The notes: generated by a model not told the origin, from the letters alone. DNA of 64,000 nucleotides from Pseudomonas vlassakiae (GCF_014269035.2 NZ_JABWRP020000002.1:124001-188000); one strand, 5' to 3'. Counted from the first letter of the stretch, positions 17,816-27,631 are shown. Numbers and translations are program-made.

Positions 17816-18895
17816 CTACAAGGCTTGCAGGCGTTCGTGCAACCGCCCGGTGGCGATCAGTCCGAGCAACTCGTCGCCCAGGCGCTGGCTTTCGGCGATC
17901 GCTTTGTACCAGTAACGCTTGCGGCTCGGCGCATCACCCATGAAACGCTTGAAATCGTTACGGTCAGGTAACTTGCCGAAGGGCAGGGCGGCCAGGTACT
18001 GCGGCGAAGGCGCCATCAGCAGCACGTTCTGCAGCCGCCTGGCGTCGCCCCGGCGCCAGGGCAGCGCCTTGTCGAACCAGCCGGGCACCACCTTGTCGGT
18101 AAAGTGCGGGTACAGCACCAGGTCGTCACCACGGTAGGGCAGGTCGAGATGGTAGTCGAGCAGGCCGCCGTCGCGGTAGGTGCCAGTGCCTGCGCCGGGA
18201 AGGTCGCGCACACCTTCCATCACCATCGGGATCGAGCCCGAGGCGAGCAGGGCCTGGCGCAGGTTGGCCAGGTCCAGTGGCAGGCAGCGCGAGGGGAAGT
18301 CGGTCAGCGCATCGAGCGGCGGCGCGCTGCGCTCATCATGCAGGATGATCCTTTCAAAATGCCGCGCCAGGCGCGAGCGCCCCAGCAGGTTGCTGGCGAT
18401 CACCGAGCCCAGGCCCATGCCCAGGCGGCCGCGATGGTCGTGCGCGAGCTGGCCGTGGCTCTTCACCACCAGGATGTTCAGGCGGTAGTGCGGGTTGGCG
18501 AGGATCTGCCCGTCGCGGCCCTGCAGCAGGTCGTCGAGCATGCGCTGGCAACTGCGGCTGATCTCGGCGGGGGTGACGCCTTTGGCGAAGTCCTGCTCGG
18601 TATAAAGCTCACCCAGGCGGCGGATGCCGGCGACCGGGTCGTCGAGGCAGGCACTGGCGAAACGCCAGGAGCCGATCGAGGCGCCGATCAGCGCGCGTTG
18701 TCGAGGTGCCGAGGGCAGCCATTCACCGAACAGTGCCAGGTCCAGGCCCTGGATGCCCAGCGGCTTTGGGCCACCTGCCGCGCCTGGCAGCACACCGACA
18801 TCGCTTGCCTGCAGTCCCTTTTCGCGAATCTGGCGTATAGCGCGCTGGCCAGCCTTGAAGGTGAGTGCAGGGTATTTGATGTGAATGGCGCTCAT
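17816..18895 (-). CDS. Patatin-like phospholipase family protein
   Basis: 359 residues from ATG 18895 (MSAIHIKYPALTF); an ATG at 18925 adds ten residues without a ribosome site. The nucleophile elbow is GASIG (71-75, Ser73) and the Asp of the catalytic dyad is in YRDGGLLDYH. The usual oxyanion-hole glycine run is represented by LPGAAGGPKPLG. No signal peptide, so probably cytoplasmic; lipid substrate unknown. Single gene, divergent from the PepSY operon. Confidence 0.85.
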   Translation of the reverse strand: MSAIHIKYPALTFKAGQRAIRQIREKGLQASDVGVLPGAAGGPKPLGIQGLDLALFGEWLPSAPRQRALIGASIGSWRFASACLDDPVAGIRRLGELYTEQDFAKGVTPAEISRSCQRMLDDLLQGRDGQILANPHYRLNILVVKSHGQLAHDHRGRLGMGLGSVIASNLLGRSRLARHFERIILHDERSAPPLDALTDFPSRCLPLDLANLRQALLASGSIPMVMEGVRDLPGAGTGTYRDGGLLDYHLDLPYRGDDLVLYPHFTDKVVPGWFDKALPWRRGDARRLQNVLLMAPSPQYLAALPFGKLPDRNDFKRFMGDAPSRKRYWYKAIAESQRLGDELLGLIATGRLHERLQAL

Positions 18896-19047
18896 GACGG
18901 ATCTCGCAGGTAACAAGGCGGTCATTATAGGGGCTTGAGACCGTTACAGCTGCGCTATCATGGCGCCAGCTGTTTTCAGGTTGAATTAAGGACCGCTGGT
19001 TAGTCTTAGCCCCGTAGACAACTTGAACCTCGCTCAGGAGAGCCCCC

Positions 19048-19356
19048 ATGAAAACTTTGACTGCCCTGTTCACCGCCGCCGCCCTTGCCCTGGGCGCCAA
19101 TGCCGCCTTCGCCAAGGACGTCCAGCCTGACGAAGTGGTCAAGCTGGTCAATGCCAAGACCATCAAGTCGCTGGATGAACTCAAGGCCGCTGCCGTGGCC
19201 AAGCACCCAGGCGCCACCGTCACCGACTCGGAGCTGGAAAACGAATACGGTCGCTACATCTACAAGGTCGAACTGCGCGACACGCAGAACGTCGAGTGGG
19301 ACGTCGACCTGGATGCCAAGACCGGTGAAGTGCTGAAGGACGAGCAGGACCGCTGA
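19048..19356 (+). CDS. PepSY domain protein 1 (periplasmic)
   Basis: 102 residues. The signal peptide MKTLTALFTAAALALGANAAFA is followed by one PepSY domain (about 25-98) with the characteristic end VEWDVDLDAKTGEVLKDEQD. Strong ribosome site CAGGAGAG. Its stop overlaps the next ATG (TGATG). With a second PepSY protein and a two-component pair it forms one operon, so it probably takes part in envelope sensing by the kinase (inference). Confidence 0.9.
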   Translation: MKTLTALFTAAALALGANAAFAKDVQPDEVVKLVNAKTIKSLDELKAAAVAKHPGATVTDSELENEYGRYIYKVELRDTQNVEWDVDLDAKTGEVLKDEQDR

Positions 19357-19670
19357 TGACCCACTTACCCCGGCCGGCGCGATACCTGGCGCTGTCGTTG
19401 CTGGCCGTGTGCTCCTTGGCCGTTGCCCGCGACCTGGACCAGGACGAAGCCCTGAAGCTACGGCAGAAGGGCATCATCCTGCCGCTCGAGCAATTGCTGG
19501 ATACCGCCCTGGGGCGTTACCCCGGGGCGCGCCTGCTGGAGGCCGAGCTGGAAGAAGACGACGGCCGCTACGAATATGAAGTCGAGCTGCTGACCCAGGA
19601 CGGCGTGGTGCGCGAGGTCAAGCTCGATGCCAGCAGCGGCGCCCTGCTCAAAGACGAGGAAGACGACTGA
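19356..19670 (+). CDS. PepSY domain protein 2 (periplasmic)
   Basis: 104 residues, a diverged tandem duplicate of the preceding protein. Signal peptide ([15 protein letters not shown]) then a PepSY domain ending [20 protein letters not shown]. Start overlaps the preceding stop, and only one base separates its stop from the response-regulator start, so all four genes are likely co-translated. Confidence 0.88.
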   Translation: MTHLPRPARYLALSLLAVCSLAVARDLDQDEALKLRQKGIILPLEQLLDTALGRYPGARLLEAELEEDDGRYEYEVELLTQDGVVREVKLDASSGALLKDEEDD

Positions 19671-19671
19671 C

Positions 19672-20340
19672 ATGCGCTTGCTGCTTGTCGAAGACAACGT
19701 GCCCTTGGCCGACGAACTGACCACCAGCCTGCAGCGCCAGGGTTATGCCGTGGACTGGCTGGCCGATGGCCGCGACGCGGTGTACCAGGGCCAGAGCGAA
19801 CCCTATGACCTGATCATCCTCGACCTCGGCTTGCCGGGCTTGCCGGGCCTGGAGGTGCTGGCGCAATGGCGTGCCGGCGGTCTCGCCACGCCGGTGCTGA
19901 TCCTCACTGCGCGCGGGTCGTGGGCGGAACGTATCGAGGGCTTGAAGACCGGGGCGGACGACTACCTGAGCAAGCCTTTCCACCCCGAGGAACTGCAGCT
20001 GCGCATCCAGGCCCTGCTGCGCCGTGCCCGCGGCCTGGCCAACCAGCCGACACTGGAAGCTGCAGGCCTGCAACTGGATGAAAGCCGCCAGTGCGTGAGC
20101 CGCGATGGCGTCGACATCCAGCTCACCGCTGCGGAGTTCCGCCTGTTGCGCTACTTCATGCTGCACCCCCAGCAGATCCTGTCCAAGAGCCACCTGGCCG
20201 AGCACCTTTACGACGGCGAGACCGAGCGCGATTCCAATGTGCTGGAAGTGCACGTCAACCACCTGCGGCGCAAGCTGGGTCGCAGCGTCATCGAGACCCG
20301 TCGCGGGCAAGGCTACATCTATGCCGGGAGCACCGGGTGA
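19672..20340 (+). CDS. OmpR-family response regulator
   Basis: 222 residues from ATG 19672 ([16 protein letters not shown]). The receiver domain (1-115) has phosphoacceptor D51 in IILDLGLPG and the lysine in YLSKPF. The C-terminal winged helix (about 125-220) ends in the recognition region [16 protein letters not shown]. Resembles QseB/PmrA-type regulators. Pairs with the downstream kinase, whose GTG start overlaps its stop (GTGA). The two upstream PepSY genes are likely both target and partner. Confidence 0.93.
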   Translation: MRLLLVEDNVPLADELTTSLQRQGYAVDWLADGRDAVYQGQSEPYDLIILDLGLPGLPGLEVLAQWRAGGLATPVLILTARGSWAERIEGLKTGADDYLSKPFHPEELQLRIQALLRRARGLANQPTLEAAGLQLDESRQCVSRDGVDIQLTAAEFRLLRYFMLHPQQILSKSHLAEHLYDGETERDSNVLEVHVNHLRRKLGRSVIETRRGQGYIYAGSTG

Positions 20341-21656
20341 AGTCCATCCAGGCGCGCCTGAGCCTGGGCCTGGTCGCCGTGCTGGTGCTGGTCGGGCTGG
20401 TACTGGCGCAATTGACCCTGTGGCTGTTCGAGGCAGGCTTGCAGCGCTACCTGGAAAACGGCCTGCGCAAGGAAAGCGAGAACCTGCTGGTGGCATTGGT
20501 GCGCGGGCCGAATGGCCTGCAGCTGGATGAGCGGCGCATTTCCGCTGCCTATCAGCGGCCTTTTTCGGGGTACTACTTCCGCATCGATCTAGACCAGGGC
20601 ACCTGGCGTTCGCGCTCACTGTGGGACCTGGACATGCCCAAGCCGGCCACGCCGGGGTTGTCCGATAGTCACGAGCTGGGCCCGGAAGGCCAGCAACTGT
20701 TGGCCTTGCGCGCCGATTATCGGCGCCTGGGCCAAGACATCTCGATCAGCGTGGCACAGGACTACTCGCCGGTTCGCGACGGTTTCCGCCGCTTGCAGCA
20801 GATCGGCCTGGGGATGGGGCTGGTGGCATTGCTGATCGTGCTGGTGCTGCAGCGCATCACCGTCACCCGCTCGTTGCGCCCGCTGGAGCGCGCGCGCCAG
20901 CAGATCGCCCAGCTGCAGCAAGGCCAACGCTCGCAACTCGATGCCGAGGTGCCCAGCGAGCTGGCGCCGCTAGTGGACCAGATCAATCACTTGCTCAGCC
21001 ATACCGAAGACAGCCTGCGCCGTTCGCGCAATGCCCTGGGCAACCTCGGCCATGCACTGAAGACGCCGCTGGCGGTGCTGCTCAGCCTGGCATCCAGTGA
21101 GCGCTTGCAGGGCCTGCCTGAGGTGCAGGCGCAGTTGCGTGAACAGCTGGAGCAGATCCAGCAGCGCCTGGCCCGTGAGCTGAACCGCGCCCGCCTGGCC
21201 GGTGATGCCTTGCCTGGGGCGCAGTTCGACTGTGATGCCGAACTGCCTGGCTTGCTCTCGACCTTGGCCATGATCCATGGCGAGGGCTTGCTGCTCGAGC
21301 ACGATGCCCCACCGGGCCTGCTGCTGCCCTGGGATCGCGAAGACGTGCTGGAGCTCCTCGGCAACCTGCTGGACAACGCCTGCAAATGGGCCGACAGCGA
21401 AGTGCGGCTGGAGATCGCGCCGACAGCCGGGGGCTATCGGTTATGGGTCGATGACGATGGCCCCGGGATTCCGCAAAACCAGCGCCTGCAGGTGCTGGAG
21501 CGCGGCTCGCGGCTGGATGAACAGGTCGACGGGCACGGGCTGGGGCTCGGCATCGTGCGCGACATCGTCGAAGCTTGGGGCGGGCGCCTGGCGTTGCTGG
21601 ATAGCCCCTTGGGCGGGCTGCGGGTGAGCATCGAGTTGCCGCGCAAGGTTCGGTAG
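20337..21656 (+). CDS. Sensor histidine kinase (QseC/PhoQ-like)
   Basis: 439 residues from GTG 20337, overlapping the regulator stop. TM1 is about residues 8-30, a periplasmic domain of about 130 residues follows, and TM2 is near 160-180 ([20 protein letters not shown]). Then come HAMP-like sequence, HisKA with [13 protein letters not shown] (phospho-His) and HATPase_c with [19 protein letters not shown] and [11 protein letters not shown]. The linked PepSY proteins suggest detection of an envelope signal; the ligand is unknown. Confidence 0.93.
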   Translation: MKSIQARLSLGLVAVLVLVGLVLAQLTLWLFEAGLQRYLENGLRKESENLLVALVRGPNGLQLDERRISAAYQRPFSGYYFRIDLDQGTWRSRSLWDLDMPKPATPGLSDSHELGPEGQQLLALRADYRRLGQDISISVAQDYSPVRDGFRRLQQIGLGMGLVALLIVLVLQRITVTRSLRPLERARQQIAQLQQGQRSQLDAEVPSELAPLVDQINHLLSHTEDSLRRSRNALGNLGHALKTPLAVLLSLASSERLQGLPEVQAQLREQLEQIQQRLARELNRARLAGDALPGAQFDCDAELPGLLSTLAMIHGEGLLLEHDAPPGLLLPWDREDVLELLGNLLDNACKWADSEVRLEIAPTAGGYRLWVDDDGPGIPQNQRLQVLERGSRLDEQVDGHGLGLGIVRDIVEAWGGRLALLDSPLGGLRVSIELPRKVR

Positions 21657-21693
21657 TGCCAGGGCACATCGGGTGCCCCCGGTGCCCCGTTCA

Positions 21694-21716
21694 GTACTGC
21701 AAAAAAATTGCAGTAC
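21694..21716. promoter_or_regulatory. Dyad GTACTGCAA / TTGCAGTAC upstream of the HPP gene
   Basis: GTACTGCAA (21694-21702) and TTGCAGTAC (21708-21716) are perfect inverted 9-mers with an A-rich centre. The stem could act as a terminator for the two-component operon or as an operator for the HPP gene 90 bp downstream. The same CTGCAA half-site builds the palindrome upstream of prpE. Confidence 0.5.
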
Positions 21717-21805
21717 AGGCGCATTTTTTTGAATTAGCCCTGTCTTCCTCCTGCCGGCACAATGCCGTTGTTTTTAATCAGAAAAACTAGATCCCGATTA
21801 CTTGA

Positions 21806-22963
21806 ATGTCTGCCATGCGTTCTGAAAGTCGTCTTCAGCGGCTGTTGCCAGCCCCCCTGAACATCCCTCCCAAACAAGGCTTGCGTGCCTCTATCGGTGC
21901 GTTGCTCGGCCTGTTCCTCGCCGGCTGGCTGACCAGCCTGGCCTATGGGCCGGGCATTGCCCTGCACCTGCTCGGCCCGTTGGCGGCCTCGGCAGTGCTG
22001 GTGTTCGCCGTGCATTCCGGGCCCTTGGCACAGCCGTGGCCAGTGCTCGGCAGCTATGCCTTGGCCGGTGCAGTCGGTCTGGCCCTGCGCCAGGGGTTTG
22101 GCCCAGAGCTCTGGGTAGCGGCCGTTGCCTTGGGGCTTTCGATCCTGGTGATGTGCCTGCTGCGTTGCCTGCATCCGCCGGGAGGTGGGGTGGCGGTGAG
22201 CGCGGTCCTGGCCGACCCGGGCCTGACGGCCATGGGCGATCACCTGCTCGAACCGGTACTGCTCAACGTGCTGATCCTGGTGGCCGTGGCCGTGATCTAC
22301 AACCGGCTCACCGGTGTGCAGTACCCGAAAGCCGGGGCGCCGCGCAAGGACATGCACCACACCCACGACCCGCTGCCCAGCGAGCGCGTGGGCATCAGTG
22401 GCGCTGACCTGGACCAGGCCCTGGAAGAGTTGGGTGAGTTTGTCGATGTCACCCGCGACGAACTGGAGCGCATCATTCTTGCCACGGAACAGCACGCGCT
22501 GCAGCGTAGCCTGGGCGGCATCACTGCCGGCGCGGTCATGTCCCGCGACGTGCAGTTCGCTACGCCGGACACACCCTTGGAGCAGGCCTGGACAATGCTC
22601 GCTGACCATCACCTGAAAACCTTGCCGGTGCTGCAGCAGGGCAAGCTGGTGGGCATTGTCAGCCTCAGTGACCTGGCGGGCGCGGCCATGCAGCGTGGCC
22701 AATTCAGCTGGCGTGGCCTGTTCGGTCGCAAGGCCGTGCGCATGGAGCAGGTGATGAGCCGGCGGGTGGTCAGCGTCAGCAGCCAGCACCCGCTGGAGCG
22801 CCTGTTGCCGCTGCTGTGCGAGCAGGGTTTGCACTGCCTGCCGGTGCTCGACGGCGAGCAATTGGTTGGCGTGGTCACCCAGACCGACCTGATCGCCGGC
22901 CTCAAGCGCCAGTTGCTCAGTGCGGCCGGCAATACCTCAGATAGCCGGGTCCCAGCGTTGTGA
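21806..22963 (+). CDS. HPP-family membrane protein with two CBS domains
   Basis: 385 residues (ATG 21815 is an alternative start). Residues about 25-165 hold four hydrophobic helices of the HPP family, including the signature CLHPPGGGVAVSAVL. After a linker, two CBS domains (about 245-300 and 315-370; MSRDVQFATPDTPLEQAWTM, MSRRVVSVSSQHPLERLLPL) probably bind an adenine nucleotide. HPP proteins are suspected transporters (nitrite in some lineages), but the substrate here is unknown. Its end overlaps the convergent LysR gene by 27 bp. Confidence 0.88.
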   Translation: MSAMRSESRLQRLLPAPLNIPPKQGLRASIGALLGLFLAGWLTSLAYGPGIALHLLGPLAASAVLVFAVHSGPLAQPWPVLGSYALAGAVGLALRQGFGPELWVAAVALGLSILVMCLLRCLHPPGGGVAVSAVLADPGLTAMGDHLLEPVLLNVLILVAVAVIYNRLTGVQYPKAGAPRKDMHHTHDPLPSERVGISGADLDQALEELGEFVDVTRDELERIILATEQHALQRSLGGITAGAVMSRDVQFATPDTPLEQAWTMLADHHLKTLPVLQQGKLVGIVSLSDLAGAAMQRGQFSWRGLFGRKAVRMEQVMSRRVVSVSSQHPLERLLPLLCEQGLHCLPVLDGEQLVGVVTQTDLIAGLKRQLLSAAGNTSDSRVPAL

Positions 22964-23803
22964 CCAGTCGCTGGCGCCGGCTGCCAACTGCCGGCGCAGC
23001 ACCGTGAAGGCCTGCTGCAGGGCTTCGCTGTCGCGTTTGCGCGAGTAGACCAGGTAGGTCGGGTAGGTAAATTCCGGCGCCTGTGGCACCCGCTCGAACA
23101 CACCACTCTCCAGGTAGGCCTGGACCACGCGGGTGCGGAAGTAGCCGCTGCCACCTTGTTCGAGGATGAACTGCAGGGCCAACGGCCCGAGGTTGAAACT
23201 CAGCGCCGGGCGTGCGCAGTCGGGCAGGGCGGCGTCATGTTGGCGGCGGAAGGCTTCGCCCCAGTCAATGTAGATATAGGGCTCGGGTTGCGCGACCCGG
23301 CGCACGCGGATCAGCTTTTCCTCCATCAGTTGCTCCACCTGCAGCCCCGGGCCGTAGGTCGGCTGGTAGACCAGTGCGGCGTCGAGCAGGCCCATCTCCA
23401 CCTTGTGCAGCAACGACTCGCCATCGCTCACCTCGCTGCGGATGGCATGGCTGGGCAGCTCGCGGTACAAGGCGCCGACCCAGTCGAGCAGCATCGGGTT
23501 GCCCAGGCTCACCTCCGCGCCCACATGCAGCACCTGCCGGCAGCCTGCGGGCAGCGGCAGGTCGCGGCGTGCCGCTTCCCAGGTCTGTACCAGCTGGTTG
23601 GCATAGCTGACGAAGGCTTCGCCGTCACTGGTCAGGCTGGCGCCGTTGCGGCTGCGCACAAAGAGCTGGCAGCCCAGTTGCTGCTCCAGGCGCTGCACAC
23701 GGGCGGTGATCGCGGTCTGCGAAACGAAGAGGCGTTCGGCAGCGGCGACCAGGCTGCCGCAACGTACGATTTCCAGGAAGGTTCGGGCCTGATCGATGTC
23801 CAT
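22937..23803 (-). CDS. LysR-family transcriptional regulator
   Basis: 288 residues. N-terminal winged helix (MDIDQARTFLEIVRCGSLVAAAERLFVSQTAITARVQRLE) and a periplasmic-binding-like effector domain from about residue 90. It is divergent from prpE, and the 180-bp intergenic region contains a 14-bp palindrome, so prpE is the most likely target. Its 3' end overlaps the convergent HPP gene. Confidence 0.9.
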   Translation of the reverse strand: MDIDQARTFLEIVRCGSLVAAAERLFVSQTAITARVQRLEQQLGCQLFVRSRNGASLTSDGEAFVSYANQLVQTWEAARRDLPLPAGCRQVLHVGAEVSLGNPMLLDWVGALYRELPSHAIRSEVSDGESLLHKVEMGLLDAALVYQPTYGPGLQVEQLMEEKLIRVRRVAQPEPYIYIDWGEAFRRQHDAALPDCARPALSFNLGPLALQFILEQGGSGYFRTRVVQAYLESGVFERVPQAPEFTYPTYLVYSRKRDSEALQQAFTVLRRQLAAGASDWSQRWDPAI

Positions 23804-23874
23804 GAGCTGCTCTGTGGCGGGAGTGGCGGCCTATTCTAAAGGCTTGGCACCGTTGTGGGGCATTTCTGTCAGGT

Positions 23875-23888
23875 CTGCAAATTTGCAG
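23875..23888. promoter_or_regulatory. Palindrome CTGCAAATTTGCAG between LysR gene and prpE
   Basis: A perfect 14-bp palindrome midway between the divergent LysR and prpE starts, flanked by GGT and GGTCC. Position and symmetry fit a LysR activator site. The half-site CTGCAA matches the dyad upstream of the HPP gene. Confidence 0.65.
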
Positions 23889-23983
23889 GTCCGTTGTGAC
23901 TTTAGTCCCATGGCGGCCCCGGTGTGGCAGGCCATACTCACTATCCGCCCTTCAATAACAACAAGTACCGGGTTTTCATCGAC

Positions 23984-25873
23984 ATGACCTACCAGCACAG
24001 CTACGCCCAATCCATTGCCGACCCTGCGGCTTTCTGGGCCGAACAGGCCAAAGCCCTGGCCTGGTATCGGCAACCCTCGCAGACCTTGCAGAACAACCCT
24101 GACGGTACCCACCGCTGGTTCGCCGACGGTCGCCTGAACAGCTGTTACCTGGCCCTGGACCGGCAGATCGAACTGGGCCGGGGTGAGCAGCTGGCGCTGA
24201 TCTACGACTCCCCCGTGACCGGTGTGCAACAGACCTTCACCTACCACCAGCTGCGCGACGAAGTGGCGCGCCTGGCCGGCCTGCTGCGGCAGTTGGGCGT
24301 GGGCCAGGGCGACGGGGTGATCATCTACATGCCGATGGTGCCGCAGGCCGCCATGGCCATGCTCGCCTGTGCGCGAATCGGCGCGGTGCATTCGGTGGTG
24401 TTCGGTGGCTTTGCCGCCAACGAGCTGGCGCTGCGCATCGATGATGCCCGGCCCACGCTGGTGCTCACCGCGTCCTGTGGCCTGGAGTTCGACCGGGTAA
24501 TCGAATACAAGCCGCTGGTCGACCGCGCCCTGCAGCTGGCCCGCCATCAGCCCCGTAATGTGCTGGTGCTGCAACGGCCCCAGGCCCGTGCGCAGTTGCT
24601 GGCAGGCCGTGACCTGGACTGGCAGCAGGCCTTGGCCGGTGCCGAGCCGGTGGCGCCCGTCGAGCTGGAGGCCGGCGCCCCGCTGTACATCATGTACACC
24701 TCCGGTACCACCGGCAAACCCAAGGGCATCGTCCGCGAAAATGGTGGCAACGCGGTCGCGCTTTGCTATGCGATGCGTCATATCTATGGCATGCAGGCCG
24801 GGGATGTATGGTGGGGCATTTCCGATGTCGGCTGGGTGGTTGGCCATTCGCTGATCGTCTACGGGCCACTGATGAGCGGTTGCACCACGGTGTTCTACGA
24901 GGGCAAGCCGATCCGCACGCCGGACGCCTCGGCGTACTGGCGGGTGGTCGAGCAGTACCAGGTCAATGCCTTGTTCTGCGCGCCGACGGCCATGCGGGCG
25001 ATCCGCAAGGAAGACCCGGAAGGCGAGCTGATCCGCAAGCATGACCTGAGCTCGTTGCGCCAGCTGTTCCTGGCCGGGGAAAAACTCGATTCCAGTACGC
25101 ACCAGTGGCTGGAGCAAGTCACCGGCAAACCGGTGCACGACCACTGGTGGCAGACCGAGACTGGCTGGCCGGTCACCGCGCCTTGCGTGGGGCTGGAAGG
25201 CAGTGCGGCGCGGCCGGGTTCGAGCAACCGTGCGGTGCCGGGTTATCACGTGCGCGTGCTGGATGACGACGGGCATCTGCTGGGGCCCGACCAACAGGGC
25301 TCCATCGTCATTGCCCTGCCACTGCCGCCCGGGTGCAGCCAGACCTTGTGGGGCGACCATGAACGTTACCTGCAAGCCTACCTGCAGACCTACCCTGGCT
25401 ATTACCACACGGGTGACGGCGGTTACCTCGATGAGGAGGGCTTCGTCTACATCATGGGCCGCACCGACGACGTGATAAACGTCTCCGGGCATCGGCTGTC
25501 CACGGGGGAGATGGAAGACCTGGTCGCCCGTCACCCGGCGGTGGCCGAGTGTGCGGTGATCGGTGTGCATGACGAGATCAAGGGCCAGGTGCCGCTGGCG
25601 CTGGTGGTGCTCAAGGATGGCGAGGGCATAGCCGAAGCGCAGTTGCTGGTGGAATTGGTCGGCAGGGTGCGTGAGGAAATCGGCGCGCTGGCGTGTTTCA
25701 ACCGGGTGCGCCTGGTGAAGCGCTTGCCCAAGACCCGTTCGGGGAAAATCCTGCGGGCGGTACTGCGCAAGATTGCCGATGGGCAGGCTTATGTACCGCC
25801 TTCGACCCTGGATGACCCGGCGGTGCTGGGGGAGATCGAGGCGGTGCTGGCGGATTTGCCCAGGGCTGGCTGA
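23984..25873 (+). CDS. prpE: Propionate--CoA ligase (propionyl-CoA synthetase)
   Basis: 629 residues from ATG 23984 (MTYQHSYAQSIADPAAFW, the usual PrpE start); an in-frame GTG 60 bases upstream gives an unlikely N-terminus. ANL-superfamily adenylating enzyme with YIMYTSGTTGKPKGIVRE (P-loop), HDHWWQTETGWP, YYHTGDGGYLDEEGF and the regulatory lysine in RLPKTRSGKILR. Makes propionyl-CoA for the prp operon, which lies 11 kb upstream. The unlinked location and separate LysR regulator imply independent control. Confidence 0.92.
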   Translation: MTYQHSYAQSIADPAAFWAEQAKALAWYRQPSQTLQNNPDGTHRWFADGRLNSCYLALDRQIELGRGEQLALIYDSPVTGVQQTFTYHQLRDEVARLAGLLRQLGVGQGDGVIIYMPMVPQAAMAMLACARIGAVHSVVFGGFAANELALRIDDARPTLVLTASCGLEFDRVIEYKPLVDRALQLARHQPRNVLVLQRPQARAQLLAGRDLDWQQALAGAEPVAPVELEAGAPLYIMYTSGTTGKPKGIVRENGGNAVALCYAMRHIYGMQAGDVWWGISDVGWVVGHSLIVYGPLMSGCTTVFYEGKPIRTPDASAYWRVVEQYQVNALFCAPTAMRAIRKEDPEGELIRKHDLSSLRQLFLAGEKLDSSTHQWLEQVTGKPVHDHWWQTETGWPVTAPCVGLEGSAARPGSSNRAVPGYHVRVLDDDGHLLGPDQQGSIVIALPLPPGCSQTLWGDHERYLQAYLQTYPGYYHTGDGGYLDEEGFVYIMGRTDDVINVSGHRLSTGEMEDLVARHPAVAECAVIGVHDEIKGQVPLALVVLKDGEGIAEAQLLVELVGRVREEIGALACFNRVRLVKRLPKTRSGKILRAVLRKIADGQAYVPPSTLDDPAVLGEIEAVLADLPRAG

Positions 25874-25891
25874 TGCGGTGACACCTCAGGC

Positions 25892-25918
25892 CCTCTCGCG
25901 GCTAAAGCCGCGAAGAGG
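25892..25918. terminator. Hairpin between convergent prpE and the AFG1-type ATPase
   Basis: CCTCTCGCGGC-TAAA-GCCGCGAAGAGG is a near-perfect stem of about 11 bp located 18 bp after prpE and a few bases from the convergent stop. No U-run; it resembles a half-REP acting as a shared transcript end. Confidence 0.6.
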
Positions 25919-25923
25919 CCAGA

Positions 25924-27012
25924 TCAGGCCATACCGCTTTCGGGCCCGATCGGGTGCAACTGCCCCAACCGGCTGCGGGTACGCATCAGGTCGGCCAGCG
26001 GCCCGCCGAGGCTTTGTTCCAGTGGCCGGCGCCCGATCACGGTCACCTGCCGATCCTGGTCATAAAGCACGTCCACCAGGTTGACGAAGCGCTGCTGCGC
26101 CGCCAGCGAACACGCCGACAGATCATCCAGCCCATCGATGATCCACTCGTCGTACTGTGCGGCCAGCACCAGGTAGTCGATCACCGCTGTGGCCTTCTCG
26201 CACAGGTCCTCGAAGGCCAGCATCACGCGTCGGCCATCGATGGCCAAGGCGCGCAGCGGGCGCGTGTTCACTTGCAGCACCACGGGTTGCTCAGCGGGTA
26301 GGTCAAGCGCCCGGCGTTGCGCCGCATCACCCGGCCACACATAGTGCCCTTGGGTAAAGCGCTGCTGCTCGCGGTTGGCTGGCAGGCTGCGGAAGTCCGT
26401 GTCGCCGCCCACTTCGAGCACCTCCATCGAACCGTTGATCAGGCGGATCACCGGCAGGAAGCGTTCGTGGTACAGCGGGTTGGGCAACAGCCCTTCAGGC
26501 GCGTAGTTGGAGGTCACCAACAGGAAGATACCGCGGGCGAACAAGGCGTTGAACAGTCGGGTGAGCAGCATGGCATCGCCGATGTCATGCACGTGAAACT
26601 CATCGAAGCACAGCACTTGGCAGCCGCCCAGCAGCTCATCCAGGGTGGCGCCCAACGCATCGTCCAGCAGGCGGTGCTGGTGCATGCCTTGGTGCAGGCG
26701 GGCAAAAAAGTCGTGGAAGTGCAGGCGCCGCTTGGCCGCTACCGGTACCGCCTGGAAAAAGCCATCGAGCAGCCAGCTCTTGCCACGGCCGACCGGGCCG
26801 TACAGATACAGGCTGCGAGGCTGGCCTCCCTCCAGCAGACGCGCAATCTGCGCGGCCATGCTGTCGATGACCCGGCGCTGGCCATCGCTGAGCTGATAGC
26901 CGCGGCTGGCGGCCTTGTCTTCGAACCAGCTGAGCAATTCGCTCTGTTGAGGCGCGGCAGTGCGCAGGCGCTGGCTGAGCTGGCGCAAGGGTGCAGGGAT
27001 CCAGGCGGGCAA
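25924..27012 (-). CDS. zapE: ZapE/AFG1-family ATPase
   Basis: 362 residues from TTG 27012. This start is chosen because a near-ideal AAGGAGG lies 7 bases upstream and the protein then begins with PAWIPAPLRQLSQRL; a longer frame from an ATG at 27111 reads as random. Walker A GPVGRGKSW, Walker B QVLCFDEFHVHDIGDAM and the LLVTSNYAPEGLLPN sensor region mark the AFG1-like AAA+ family, which includes the division protein ZapE. Pseudomonads may carry more than one AFG1 homologue, so the symbol is tentative. Confidence 0.85.
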   Translation of the reverse strand: MPAWIPAPLRQLSQRLRTAAPQQSELLSWFEDKAASRGYQLSDGQRRVIDSMAAQIARLLEGGQPRSLYLYGPVGRGKSWLLDGFFQAVPVAAKRRLHFHDFFARLHQGMHQHRLLDDALGATLDELLGGCQVLCFDEFHVHDIGDAMLLTRLFNALFARGIFLLVTSNYAPEGLLPNPLYHERFLPVIRLINGSMEVLEVGGDTDFRSLPANREQQRFTQGHYVWPGDAAQRRALDLPAEQPVVLQVNTRPLRALAIDGRRVMLAFEDLCEKATAVIDYLVLAAQYDEWIIDGLDDLSACSLAAQQRFVNLVDVLYDQDRQVTVIGRRPLEQSLGGPLADLMRTRSRLGQLHPIGPESGMA

Positions 27013-27118
27013 GGTGAAGCCTCCTTGGGCAAATGCGGGGCTGCGCGCAGCTTGCCCGAGGCGAGCGGTTTTGACCAATACAAAAAGTGCCAGGCATCTA
27101 TCGCCTGGCACGATGTGT

Positions 27119-27361
27119 TCAGGCCTTGCGCTCCAGCTGGCGCTCGATCATGTACTTCACGGCCAACCGGCGCTCCTTCAGGTGTCGCAGGTCTTCGTCG
27201 ACGAAGTTGCCGGCCGAGATCGATTCGGCGGCCAGCACCTGGTTGTCGATATCCACATACTCGTCGAGCAGCCGGTCCAGGGTCTTGTCCTGCTGGCGCC
27301 GCTGCTGGACGATTTCGCGGGGGTAGTGCAGGTCCTGGTAAAGGTCGTGGGAAACGGGCAT
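27119..27361 (-). CDS. DUF465 (YdcH-type) small protein
   Basis: 80 residues, highly charged and helical, with the family's ending HLKERRLAVKYMIERQL. An AAGGAGGA ribosome site directly precedes ATG 27361. Function unknown. It lies 106 bp upstream of the AFG1-type ATPase on the same strand and may be co-transcribed. Confidence 0.85.
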   Translation of the reverse strand: MPVSHDLYQDLHYPREIVQQRRQQDKTLDRLLDEYVDIDNQVLAAESISAGNFVDEDLRHLKERRLAVKYMIERQLERKA

Positions 27362-27631
27362 GGGGTCCTCCTTGGTCGGTTCAATTCACTTAACTGATTG
27401 GAAGGGAGGAATGCGATTGCGTTGAAGCGCAGCGGTATAAATACGACGAATGGTTGCCAGAGCGACCCGCAGAATCGGCTCGTGAACACTAACTTGCTGT
27501 TTTAAGGCATTTTTTTTCACAAAGGGGGTTTACAGGCTCAATCTATGTGGTAAAGTGCCGCGCATTCCAAGACAACAACCCGGTTGTCACTTAGCTGGAA
27601 TTGTCAGGTCAGCGTCAGCTGCATCCGATAC

